From the NCBI RefSeq assembly GCF_024323335.1, contig NC_066585.1:346758846-346822845 (forward strand): a stretch of DNA of 64,000 nucleotides, given 5' to 3'. Of this stretch, positions 44,730 to 55,916 are shown piece by piece; within the stretch, counting starts at the first letter, position 1; every line of letters begins with the position of its first letter. A program made the translations under genes and the position numbers. Below the pieces are notes generated by a model. It worked only from the letters and a program-made list of their open reading frames with translations. It had not been told where the DNA came from and did not search any database. The DNA is from Lathyrus oleraceus. Taxonomy: Eukaryota > Streptophyta > Magnoliopsida > Fabales > Fabaceae.

Positions 44730-45136
44730 GTTTTTCATTTAATATGCTATTACTTATGATGTTTGTAGTCTATTTTCAATTCCTTAGTTCCTTGAAAATA
44801 ATCATTTACATATTTCATTTCAAGCATCATTTACATCATTTGGTATTGCTTTCTGCAAGTGTTTTTTCGAGTCTCGTTCGTTTTTCTTCGTCTTTGTAGA
44901 AGACAAGCTGACCCTCCGGTACAATACTCGTGCCAACTCAAGATAAAAGATGGAGTATGCCTTCCAATTATATGCTAGAGAATTTCAATCCTGCTATTGA
45001 AGATCCTTTGGTGAATCAGGTTCCTCCAGTTCAACCTGTAATGGTCCCTACTCCTCTGGTTGTGCATGTTGTGCCACAAGTTGAGGATACTATCTAGCAC
45101 ACTTCTCCCAGTGAGAGTCCGAATGTTTATGAGAGA
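44730..45136 (+). other. Element C ORF1-gag junction
   Basis: About 400 bp, AT-rich at first, then decayed gag N-terminal sequence (Pro/Val-rich, 44950-45130) with stops. No separate gene. Confidence 0.5.
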
Positions 45137-46528
45137 ATGGATGAATTCCAGGATCAATTTCAAGAATTGCAGAAAGAGTTGAAAGTTATGAAGGGTAAAG
45201 ACTTATTTGGTAAAAATGCTTATGATTTGTGCCTGATGCCCAATGTCCAAATCCTTTTCAAATTCAAGGTCCCTGACTTTGAAAAGTACAAGGGTAATTC
45301 ATGTCCTCAGAGTCACTTGACTATGTCTTGCCAGAAAATGGCTACTCACACTTATGATGATAATTTATTAATCCATTATTTCCAAGACAAATTGACTGGT
45401 GCAACTTTAAAGTGGTATATGGGGTTGGGCAGTGCTCATATCAGTTCTTTTAATGACCTTGTAGAAGCATTTGTATGTCAGTATAAGTATAATTTTGACA
45501 TGGCTCCTGACCATGACCAGCTTCGTGCCATATCACAGAAGGATAAGGAATCATTCAAAGAATACGCTCAGAGATGGCGTGAAGTTACTTTTCAGATTAA
45601 CCCTCTGATGGAGGAGAAGGAGATGACAAAGATGTTTCGTAAAAATTTGAGTTCTTTCTATTATGTAGGAGAAGGATATGGCTAAGATGTTCACTGAAAT
45701 GGTTGGTATAAGAGTCAGATTGGAAGAAGGTGACAGAGAGGGTCGTTTGACAAAAGAAGCCGGCTCATCAAGTGGAACAAAGAAGTATGGCAACAGTTTC
45801 CAGAAAATGAAATAAGGGGATACTAATTCTATTTCTCAAGGGGAAGGAAGAGAAGACCTATAAATGGAAGTAATCATTAGAGTCATTCTCAACAACACTA
45901 TTATCAGCAACTTCATATTGTCATAGTAACTCTAGTGGTGAGTCTAACTCCTGCTGTTCAGACTTATCAACCACAATTTCAACAGAATCAACAGTCTAAT
46001 CAAAACTATCCAGCATGTGTTCCCAAGAAGAATCACTTTGATCATATCCCTTTCACTTATGTGGAATTGTATCCAGCTTTGTTGCAAAATGGTTTGATTA
46101 AAACTAGATCTCTGCCAACTATTCCAAACCCACTTCCATGGTGGTACAAACCTGAAGCTCGTTGCGCTTTTCATCAGGGAGCACCAGAGCATGATCTTGA
46201 AACTTGTTTCTCGTTGAAATAAGAAATTTAGAAGCTCGTCAAGAATGGCTTGTTAAAGTTCTGAGATGCCAGACCGAATGTGCAAGTTAATCTTCTACCA
46301 TAACATGGTGGACGTTTTGTAAGCATGGTAGAAGTTTCTCTGGAAGAGTATTTGATTTCTGATGTTAATTTGGTGAAGATTCATTTGGCTGATATGCATG
46401 CCAAGTTATGCAAGGTTGGTTTGTTCGAAGATGACCATACAAATTGTCAGTTGTATGATCAAAATCCTAAAAGATGTGCGTTAGTGAAGAAACATATCCA
46501 AGGTTTGATGGAGCAGGGTATTTTATAG
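45137..46528 (+). pseudogene. gag: Element C: gag
   Basis: An open segment of 182 codons (45137-45685) starts with a coiled-coil-like FQDQFQELQKELKVMKG and contains the retrotransposon Gag core (YDDNLLIHYFQDKLTGATLKWY, then FVCQYKYNFDMAPD). A frameshift follows. Downstream is a Gln-rich spacer (45960-46000) and an atypical zinc knuckle C-A-F-H-Q-G-A-P-E-H-D-L-E-T-C (CX2HX5HX4C, 46163-46207), the form seen in Tat/Ogre Gag. Stops at 46219 and onward break the rest. Gag would form the particle that holds RNA, RT and integrase. Confidence 0.85.
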
Positions 46529-47939
46529 GTCAGTACTTAGCGTAAAGAGGATGAAGTAGCTATTATTGTTCCTCAGTTTAATATTCCAAAGCCTTTGGAA
46601 ATCACTTGTCAGAGCAAGGAAAGTGTTGTGACTCCCTTGATAATTTGTTTGCATGGACCAATTCTATATGAACCCGACAAAGTTGTTCCTTAGAGGTATA
46701 ATGCTACAGTTTTGGAGGATGGCAAGGGGTTAATGATTGAAGTAGATTGATCTGTCGAGAATATAGCAGATTCCAGTGGTATGACTAGAAGTGGACATAT
46801 GTTTGCTCTAACACCTCTCCGAAAGGTTGATCCTATGTCAGCAAGTAAAAAAGTGCATGGTAAAGATCTTGTCATGGTTAGTCAAGAACCTGTGGTTGTT
46901 GGTCCATCTAATGAACCTAAAAAGAATAATGACGCCGAAGAATTGCTAAGGTTAATCAGAAGAAGTGATTACAAGGTGGTAGATCAACTCCTTTAGACTC
47001 CGTAAAAAATATCGGTGTTGTCTTTATTGTTGAACTATGAGGCTCATCGTAAAACTTTGATGAAGGTGTTAGAGCAAGCGTATGTGGATCATGATGTGAC
47101 AGTGGATCAATTTGATGGTGTAGTGGGAAATATCACGGCCTATAACGTCTCGAGTTTCAGTGATGAGGATCTGCCTCCAGAAGGTAGGATACACAATTAT
47201 GCTTTGCATATATCTATAAGGTGCCGAGAGGAGTCCCTGTCTAATGTCTTAGTTGATACAGGTTCTTCTTTCAATGTTATGCCAAAAGAAGCTTTTTCTT
47301 TGCATATATCTATTAAGGTATTCCTATGAAGCACAATTGGGTGGTAGTCAAAGCTTTTGATGGTTCTAAGAGGACAGTAATTGGTGAAGTAGATCTCCTA
47401 ATGATGATAGGTCCACAAGTTTTCCAAGTCACTTTTCAGGTGATGGATATCTACCCGGCATATAGTTGTTTATTGGGAAGACCATGCATACATGATGCTA
47501 GGGAAGTAATGTCAACTCTTCTAAGAGACTCAAGTTTGTTAAGAATGATAAGTTGGTAATCATTTACGGTGAGCAGGCCTTGTTGGTCAGTCACCTGTCA
47601 TCTTTCTAATATATAGATGAAGATGAGGAGGTTGTTGGGACTCAGTTCCAATCCTTTGATATAATCAATGTTGTTCAAAAGATTGGGGCATCTATTGCTT
47701 CGTTGAAAGATGCACATCAGGTTATGAAGAGCGGTAAAGCAGAAGGTTGGGGAAATATTGTTGAGCTTCCTGAGAATAAGAACAAAGTTGGTTTAGGGTT
47801 CTCACCCTATACAACTAGAAGAGCATGGAAGCATGAAGTTGTTATCATACCTATCCATGAGGTGTTCCACAATGCTGGTTTCATTCACCCTGAATATCAG
47901 GACGTTGTTGTCATAAGTGTAGTAGATTCAGATCCATAA
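46529..47939 (+). pseudogene. pro: Element C: protease region
   Basis: A linker with several stops leads to the aspartic protease, seen as NVLVDTGSSFNVMPK (DTG at 47255-47263). A frameshift near 47325 moves to the next open segment, which has the second conserved strand (LLGRPCIHDA near 47480). A further open segment (47703-47939) holds the GWGNIVELPENKNKVGLGF block that follows the protease in this group. The enzyme would cut the Gag-Pol precursor. It is not functional here. Confidence 0.85.
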
Positions 47940-48274
47940 TGGCCTTGCTTAGTGACGCATGGATATATTAGTCAAAATTGGACTATTGTGGATGTTCCTA
48001 GCGTCATTCATTTGTAAATGTAATTTGTTTTGTTTTTTTTCCAAATAATTCCTTTCACTCTACCCAAGGTGAAAGTGACTTTGTTCGGGCGCCCTTTGTT
48101 TCAAATTTTAAGATCATTAATAAAAGACGTTTTGTTATCCAATGAGTTTTTCTTTTTTTTCTTTTTTTCTAGAAAATATTAACTAAACAAACTTGTTTAA
48201 AAACAATTCAGTTCTTGTATATCACTTTCAATCTGTCTATTTTCTAAAACAAAGCATAAATCATGTGCATATTA
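47940..48274 (+). other. Element C: intron-like spacer between protease and RT
   Basis: AT-rich, full of stops, and placed where Ogre elements carry a spliced intron between gag-pro and RT-RNase H-integrase. A candidate donor is GTAAATG at 48014. A candidate acceptor is AG at 48171-48172 after a long T-rich tract (48148-48170), giving 159 bp. Splicing is inferred from position and signals only. Confidence 0.5.
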
Positions 48275-49269
48275 ATGAACAATAAACCCATTGAAAACAA
48301 TGACCCTGTGCCATCTCCCAACTTTGAGTTCCCTGTATATGAAGCAGAAGAAGAGAGTGAGGAAGACAATGATATTCTAGAAGAAATTACCCATTTGCTT
48401 GAGCACGAATGGGACGACTATCCATCCATATAAAGAGTCGGTGGAACTGATTAACTTGGGTTCTGAACAGAACAAGAGAGAAGTCAAGATCGGGGCACTG
48501 CTTGGTGAAGATGTCAAGAAAATGTTGGTAGACTTGTTGAAAGAGTATGTTGATGTATTTGCTTGGTCGTATCGAGATATTCTAGGATTGGATACTGATA
48601 TCGTAGAGCACCGGTTGCCGCTTAAACCAGAATGTTCGTCAGTGAAACAAAAGTTAAGAAGAACTCATCTTGATATAGTTGTCAAGGTTAGAGAAGAGGT
48701 GCAAAAATAGATTGATGTCGGTTTCCTTGTCACATCTATTTATCCTTAATGGATGGCTAATATTATTCCAGTTCCAAAGAAAGACAGAAAAGTCAGAATG
48801 TGCATAGATTACAGAGATCTGAATAAGGCAAGTCCCAAAGATGATTTTCCTCTGCCATATATTGACATGTTATTAGACAATAGAGCTAAGTTCAATTATT
48901 TCTCCTTTATGGATGGCTTTTCCGGATATAATCAGATTAAAATGGCACCTGAGGATATGAAAAAAAAACGTTTATCACCCCTTGGGGAACATTCTGCTAC
49001 AGAGTGATGTCTTTCGGCTTGAAGAATGTTGGTGCTACGTACCAAAGGGATATGACTACCATATTCCATGACATGATACATAAGGAAATTGAGGTATATG
49101 TTGATGACATGATCGCCAAGTCTAAGACTGAAGAAGATAATGTAGAATACTTGTTGAAGTTATTCCAGCGTTTGAGAAAATTCTGACTCCGCTTGAATCC
49201 AAAAAATGCACTTTTGGTGTTCGTTCCGAGAAGATTTTAGGTTTCATCATCAGTTAGAAAGGTATATAA
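48275..49269 (+). pseudogene. pol: Element C: reverse transcriptase
   Basis: ATG at 48275 opens an acidic N-terminal stretch (EAEEESEEDNDILEE). A frameshift near 48400 leads to the frame with PYKESVELINLGSEQ. RT blocks follow: VRMCIDYRDLNKASPKDDFPLP, SFMDGFSGYNQIKM, MSFGLKNVGATYQ and the catalytic YVDDM (about 49096-49110). Stops at 48708-48710, 48748, 49184 and 49255-49257 and several shifts (one at an A-run near 48960) inactivate it. All RT domains are present, so the damage is point-like. Confidence 0.88.
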
Positions 49270-49945
49270 GTGGATCCAGATAAAGTCAGGGCTATTCGAG
49301 ATATGCATGCACACATAACAAAAAAGAAATTCAGGGGATTTCTCGGACGTTTGAATTATATTTCTAGGTTCATTTCTCACTTGATTACCACTTATGAGTC
49401 AATCTTCAAGTTGCTTCGTAAAGATCAAAGTATTGTATGGAATGAAGATTGTCAAAAGGATTTTAATAGTATCAAAGGTTACTTGCTTGAGCCTCATATT
49501 TTGATCCCACCAATGGAAGGGAATACTCTGATCATGTATTTAACAGCCTTGGAAGGATCGATGGGTTGTGCCCTCGGACAACGGCATGAGACAGGTAGGA
49601 AAGAGAATGATATTTATCACATGAGTAAAAAAATTCACATATTGAGAATCCCTGTATTCATTGCTTAAGAAAACTTGTCGTGCCTTGCCATGGGCTGCCC
49701 GACGTCTTCGACAGTATATGTTAAACTATACTACTTGGTTGATATCCAACATGGATCCTATCAAGTATATTTTTGAGAAGCATACGTTGACAGGAAGAAT
49801 TGCCCTGCAGATGTTGCTATCAGAATATGACATTGAATATCATACTCAGAAAGCTATTAAAGGAAGTGTGTTGGCAGATCATTTGGCTCATTAATCGATT
49901 GAAGATTATCAGCCTATCCAGTTTGATTTTCTGGATGAAGATGTT
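49270..49945 (+). pseudogene. pol: Element C: RNase H (gypsy type)
   Basis: RT connection (GFLGRLNYISRFISH) is followed by RNase H with MYLTALEGSMGCALGQ and, after a shift near 49665, CRALPWAARRLRQY and ISNMDPIKYIFEK. At the first catalytic site the usual Asp (MTVLDESMG in element A) reads Glu (LTALEGSMG). The frame ends at TAA 49892. Confidence 0.85.
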
Positions 49946-50420
49946 ATGTTCATTAGAGATAAAGATTATGATGAACTAGGTCCTGAAGAAGGACTAGAGC
50001 CTGGATCCCGATGGGGTTTGGTATTTGATGGAGCTTTTAATGCATATGGTCATGGAGTTGGAGCAATCATAATCACTCCTCAAGGTTCTCATATTCCTTT
50101 TACTACAAGGATATGTTTTGATTGTACAAATAATATGACAGAATATGAAGCATATATACTTGGCCTCGAAGAAGCTATTGATATCAGGATTAAGATCCTA
50201 GATGTCTTTGGGGATTCAATGTTAGTTATCAATTAGATCAATGGTGAATGGGAAACTTATCATCCGAGTTTGATTCCATACAAAGATTACGCTAGGCGAT
50301 TGTTGCCTTTCTTTGATAAAGTCAATTTCCACCATATACCTTGAGAGGAGAATCAAATGGTAGATGCTTTATCCACCTTCCCCTTCATGTACCGGTTAAA
50401 TTTCCATAATGAGGCACCCC
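49946..50420 (+). pseudogene. pol: Element C: second, archaeal-type RNase H
   Basis: LEPGSRWGLVFDGAFNAYGHG gives the first Asp, MTEYEAY the Glu, VFGDSML the second Asp, and NQMVDALS the last Asp (D-E-D-D). Stops at 50234-50236 (TAG where element D has CAG) and 50342-50344 (TGA where D has CGA) break it. This domain is the diagnostic second RNase H of the Tat lineage. Confidence 0.85.
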
Positions 50421-51125
50421 AAATTACGATCAGACGTCTGGATAGACCTGCTCATGTGTTTATAGAAAAAGAGGAAGTAGACGATAAACCATGGTATCAT
50501 GATATGAAGTGTTTCCTCCAGAGTCAAGAATACCCGGTTCGGGCATCTGGTAAAGACAAGAAAACCTTGAGAAGATTAGCGTACAACTTATTTCTCAATG
50601 AGGATGTTTTATACAAAAGGAATTATGACATGGTTATGTTTAGATGCGTGGATAGACACAAAGCAGACATGTTAATGCAGGAAGTTCATGAAGGGTTCTT
50701 CGGTACTCATGTCAATGGACATTCTATGCCTAAAAATATGCTTAGAGCCGGTTGCTATTGGTTGACAATGGAATTCGATTGCTGTCAATTTATCAAGAAG
50801 TGTCATAAATGTCAAATTTAAGCGGACAAGGTGCATGTGCCTCTGACTCCACTGAATGTTATTTCGTCTCCATGGGCATTCTCTATATGGGGAATTGACA
50901 TGATTGGCATGATTGAGCCTACAGCTTCAAATGGACACCATTTCATTCTGGTGGCTATCGATTACTTCACCAAATGGGTTGAAGCAACATCATACACCAA
51001 TGTGACTAGAGAAGTGGTGGTCCAATTTATCAAGAATCAAATCATCTGCTGATATGGTATTCCAAGTAAGATCATTACTGACAATGGTTCAAACCTGAAC
51101 AACAAGATGATGAGAGAACTCAAGG
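50421..51125 (+). pseudogene. pol: Element C: integrase, truncated by element F
   Basis: Zinc-binding module with VHEGFFGTHVNGH and CHKC, then TAA at 50819-50821. Then the core with WGIDMIG (Asp at 50897) and IITDNG (Asp at 51080), with TGA at 51049. The element F insertion after CAAGG (51121-51125) removes the catalytic Glu and the C-terminus. Its continuation would lie beyond the window. Confidence 0.88.
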
Positions 51126-52421
51126 TGTGAAAAATACAAGAAAGGGGGGTTTAAATTGGGTTTAAAAATAAAAGCTTTTTACCAACTCAAGAACACCACA
51201 CAAATACTCAGAACAAAGAGATAAAAACACATGTATTTTTTATCTTGGTTCACTTGAAACTCAAAGCTACTCCTGTCCACCCACCAAGGTAATTTTGCCT
51301 TATACACAAGGACTTATTCCACTACAATCAACTGATTACAATAACCACAAAGAATAACCTTACGTGTCTTCCCAAGGATCCGACTATACCCCAGTCTCCT
51401 TAAGGAATCACAAATAACATGTTTGAATCAAAGGTTTTGTGTTACAAGATGCTTCTAAACAAAAAGATTTTACACAGATGAAATACAAAATACTTAAAGA
51501 AAAACTATGTACAAAATTGATAGCTTTTCACGTAGAAACAGACTTGTCAAATAATGTAGTGTCTCTCAACAACATTTCTTCAAGTCTCCAAGTCCCACTT
51601 ATATAGCATAAGAAAAGAGTCTGTTGGGGGGAAATATGGGGATACCAAATAGAGCAGTTGTCTACTATTGGATTGGTGAAAGGAGTGATACAATGTACAA
51701 TCCTTTGCCCATAATTTTAGTGACAGGTGTGATGTATAGTACAGTCATTTGCCCATGATATCAAGTAGTGTAAGGAATATTTGATTTGTACTATGTACTA
51801 TTTGATCATGTATCCATTTTGATCTTATCTTAAAATTCATTGGCTTCTGATGAAAGTTGATTAAGCATGAAAAAAAGAACCATACAACTGGGTTCATAAA
51901 CTAAGAATCTTCAGTCAGAACCTTGACACCGTCATCAGTCTGGCTTAAGATCTTTAGTATCTTCAGAATCTTCAGACTCTTCAGTCAGAACCTTGATAAC
52001 CTTAACGCCTGACTTGAGATCTTCAGAATCTTCAGCTAGGTAACAAAACTTTAGAAGCTTTCTATTCTTTAGAAGCTTGATGATCAAAGTCATGTCTATA
52101 AGAAGAAGTGGAGAGAATGTTGCAGCAGCAACATAACGTCTCTTCATAAACTTCTCAGGAGTGAATCAATATAGAAGCAGAAATAACATTGCAGCAACAA
52201 CTTGACATCTTTCAGAACTTCTCATGATTAGCGCAAAAGAGGAATTTGGAACACAATGTTCAGAAACTGATGACGTTGCACGTCATAAACTCAGAATCAA
52301 AATTGGTTGTTAAAGCTACACAATAAAAAACCATTAGGGTACCAAAATGTTCTCTCACAAATACAACATTGTTATCATCAAAACTCAAGGTATAAATGCA
52401 TAACCAAATCTTGTTCTAACA
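51126..52421 (-). repeat. Element F 3' LTR (1296 bp), minus strand
   Basis: On the minus strand it runs from TGTTAGAACAAG (52421) to ...GTATTTTTCACA (51126). It lies directly downstream of a polypurine tract. A CTTCAGTCAGAACCTTGA block is repeated 70 bp apart (51909 and 51979). The adjoining CAAGG is the expected target duplication. The partner copy is outside the window. Confidence 0.88.
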
Positions 52422-52436
52422 ATCTCCCCCTTTTGA
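52422..52436 (-). other. Polypurine tract of element F
   Basis: The complement reads ATCAAAAGGGGGAGAT just before the LTR. This is the strong tract typical of Sirevirus/SIRE1-type elements. Confidence 0.85.
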
Positions 52437-53330
52437 TATTGACAAAAACATGTATTTTGATGAACAATTTTGTACAGAGGAATAACAAAAAGATACATCT
52501 TACAGAAGTACAAGGCTCCTCCTAAGATGTATAATCCTAAAAAGATAAAATCATAATGAAAGAGCACTTTCTTGATTAACCTTTTTGAAGTAACATAATG
52601 ATATTCCATCAGAATCTGGTTTGTCTTCAGAAGTTGCTTGAACTTATCCAGAGCATTGGTTGTCAAACTAAACATTTTGATGAATTTGACTTCAGAAGCT
52701 TGGTTGCACTCTTTGAATAAGCTTCAGAGTCTGGTTCTCTTTGAAATTCTCTTTGAATCTCTAAAAGAGCTTTCAGATCCTAGTTACGAATTATTATTAA
52801 AGAGCTTAAATGCCAAGGTCTGATTACCATGGAATTTAAAATTCCTCAGAACTTGATGCCAAATTTTCAATTCCTCAAAACTTGATGCCTAGTTTTGATT
52901 CTTGGTTGAAATCATTCTCAAACAGCAGAGTTAAAGCTTCAAACTCAGAGAGTAGACCATTTATTAATAAACTGGTAACTTAAGTTCTGATATGAAAAAC
53001 TTCAAGAGCTTTTGATGTTTGAATTTATCCCTGCAAGCCAATTAACAAACTATTCTTTGAAGTAGTTGTTATCATAAACATTATAAATGTTTGGGTTCTG
53101 ATTCACGAATATAGGCATACCAAAATCAATTATAATTCTCCCCTTAAATATGTTTCTACCCCTTTGTCATCAATCAAAAGGATGGAAAAAAATGGAAAGA
53201 AACAAACATGATTTTCATTAAATAATGCCATAAGGCAGAAACGGTAAAATCATGTTACAGAAACACAAAAACACTTAAGCAAAATAAAAATACCAAAAGT
53301 GAAAATCTATTTTAAAAAAGGCTAAGGGTT
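52437..53330 (-). other. Element F 3' untranslated region
   Basis: About 0.9 kb between the post-pol ORF and the polypurine tract. It has repeated CAGAA/CTTGATGCC-like words and no coding frame. Confidence 0.6.
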
Positions 53331-54928
53331 TTATGAAGGAGGAGGCAAAAGTCTAGATAGTATCAATTGAAACATCATTTCCTGCTTGTCCAAACGTTCT
53401 TTGACAAGAGCATTCTCAGCTTGCATATATGTGATGGTCTTCAAAAGCACTTCAGAAATAACCCCAAAAGAGGTTTCAACAGATTGTTGGTTATTAGAAA
53501 CCTCAATCTGTTGTTCTTCAGAAGCAACTGGCCGAGCAGCAGCATCTTCCATGACAAATTCAGGATGACCAGAATCTACCTCAGCTTCCTGAACAACTTC
53601 CTTAACCTCCGGGCAAGAAGACACAGTGGAGTATGTTGTAACTTCCAAAGTTCCATAAGGGGTACAAACCTAGAACAAAAGTTTCTTTCAAAGACTTTAT
53701 ACCTAGAGTTCTTCTTCTTGGACATCTTGGAGTTTATCCAACTTCTGTAAGCTTCCAAAGCAGCGTCATTCTCTGCAGGATTAGCTGATAAACAACTAGT
53801 CCTCACAGCAGCATGAAGATAGGTTCTTGAGTCTGATTCGAAAATTTTCAGAATCTTACCAACATTTGGGTTTGGCTTTGGATGGCTAGGGATTCTGATA
53901 GAAAGATTAGTTATGGTTGGATGAGGATCTGGACCATAAACAGTTGGAAGAGGAGAGGGAATGACCTCGTATCTTTCAGAGTCAGATATTTCGGGTTTAG
54001 GTTCAAAACTAAACATGCCTTCAGGAGTAACTTCAGACAATGGGTTACCAGAATCTCTCGAAGGAGATCTTCTGGGTGTTGTTATATTTGGATTTTCGGT
54101 GTGGGGAGCAGAAATAATTAGAGATGGAGGTGGAATGGGTGATGAAGGTAACTATGCAGGAGTTAGTGTTTGTGGTTTTTGTTGTTGTTATTGATGTAAC
54201 TAAATTTCAGAAACTTTAGGGGTTTCTGTAACAGGTTCTAAAATAGTTGTTTTTGTGGGAAGTGGTTGTGAAATGGGAATGCTTTGAGAAGGAGATGGAA
54301 ACGGTTGTGTTGGTAAGACCCATTCAGAAATTACAGAGTCACAAACAAAAAGATTTATGACCATAGGAAGCTTACCAGGAATAGGAGTGTCAGAAGCTTT
54401 GGAAGACTGTTGGATAACACCAGAAGTGTCATTCAGAAGCATTTCTTTCTGGCGCTCACTAAGAGGCACCTCATCTTCATCCAACTTTGTTCCTTCCTTG
54501 AAAATTATTGATGCTACCATAGTTTCTCTTCTTGCATCAGTTTTGACGTTGTAAACCCTTTTTCCACAACCATTGTGAGAAATTAGGTCAGCAATGGATT
54601 TTTCAGTGACAACAATCTTCTTGTTCATGACGAAGGAAGTGATTGTGTCCTTTGTAGCAATAACATGTATCAAAAACTTCTTCACAAGCACTGGATATAC
54701 TGGACCAGTTAATCTTTCGAAAAATCCCTTCCACCCTTGGAATTCCAAAGTCTAGGAGAAATCAAAGTCATTATCCTTCAAATTTTTGAAGTCGATAATG
54801 GTTTCACAAAGAACCATAAGCTCATCAACAAGAATGTTGAGAGTTAATTCAGGAATCCCTTCTATAACTGGATGATTCTCGTCAGCAATGGAGAGATTAG
54901 GAGATTGTTATAATTGAGGAGCAACCAT
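53331..54928 (-). pseudogene. Element F post-pol ORF (env-like position), minus strand
   Basis: Opens at ATG 54928 on the minus strand and runs about 530 codons to TGA/TAA at 53331, with stops near 54908, 54750, 54200 and 54130 and a frameshift near 53640. The first half has GWKGFFERLTGPVYPVLVKK and VTEKSIADLISHNGCGKRVY. It resembles the plant proteins annotated as putative transposon-associated domains near Sirevirus elements. The middle is Pro/Ser-rich (54050-54200). The C-terminus has a helical ENALVKERLDKQEMMFQLI segment. I see no signal peptide or membrane segment, so calling it an envelope rests on position alone. Function unknown. Confidence 0.65.
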
Positions 54929-55400
54929 TGTAGAATGATGAAGATGAAGATGAACAGTTGCAAAGAAAGAGTTTGAAAGTTTGAAAGAAGAAAGTGTGAG
55001 AGTAAAGTGCGCATAGTGTGAAAAATGTGAGTGAAGTGGGTTTATATAAAAAAATTGTAATGATGATAATAAAGGAATATGCCGACATAGGGGGGCGTAA
55101 GAGATTTTAACCTAATTCCAAGTAATGTGAAACCCAGTGTGTCATGCTAACATCATGCATGCTCAGAAAGTGGGACAACTGTCACCATTTAGAACCACAT
55201 GATATCAAACAAAATGACAAACATTAAATGCAACAACTGTTCAAAATCAAGAAGACAAATTGATAAGATTGCTTATGATCAAAACCTTTCTGATTTATGA
55301 AACTTCCTCACTTCAAAAACCTCATGTCTCAAAATCAGCAAATAAGTTCTCAGAACCTAATCTAGAGTTCTTGAAGCTTAACATTCTGAAATTCATCTTT
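54929..55400 (-). other. Element F spacer between pol and post-pol ORF
   Basis: AT-rich, no gene. A TATATAAA-like word occurs on the plus strand near 55043. It may hold signals for a separate transcript of the post-pol ORF, but this is not shown. Confidence 0.45.
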
Positions 55401-55911
55401 TCATTTTGGACAAGAGTCCATAAATAAGTTTTTCAGAATGAGAACGAATCTATCTTCAGCAAGGGGTTTTGTAAAGATATCAGCCCATTGATGGTCGGTA
55501 TCAACAAATTTGAAGTGAAAAATACCCTTCTGAACATATTCACATAAAAAGTGATGTTTAATTTCAATATGCTTAGCCCTAGAATGCAAGATAGGATTCT
55601 TAGACAAACAAATAACATAAGTATTATTATAGAGAATAGGAATGTTACTCTCAAATATCTTATAATCTTCCAACTGACTCTTCATCCAGAGTATCCGAGT
55701 GACGCATCCAAAAGCCGTGATATACTCAGCTTCGGCTGTTGAAAGCGCAATTGTTGATTGTCTCTTGCTGGACCATGAGATCAGATTGTCTCCCAGAAAT
55801 TGACAACTTCTAGAAGTACTTTTCCTTTTTATTCTGTCTTCAGCATAGTCAGTATCACCATAACCTACTAATTTTTATTCACTTGATTTTATATAAAACA
55901 AACCAAAGTTA
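55401..55911 (-). pseudogene. pol: Element F: Ty1-copia RNase H, truncated by element D
   Basis: The minus-strand frame reads GLFYIKSSE, one stop (near 55878), then KLVGYGDTDYAEDR, STAEAEYI, KNPILHSRAKHIEIKHHF and WADIFTKPLAEDRF, ending TAA at 55401. The acidic RNase H residues and the C-terminal tail are those of the Sirevirus branch of Ty1-copia. The rest of pol lies beyond the element D insertion at 55917, outside the window. Confidence 0.9.
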
Positions 55912-55916
55912 GTAGT

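Noticed and set aside
53331..54928. Calling this ORF a retroviral envelope gene
   Set aside because: Only its position after pol suggests it. No signal peptide, furin-like site or transmembrane helix is visible.
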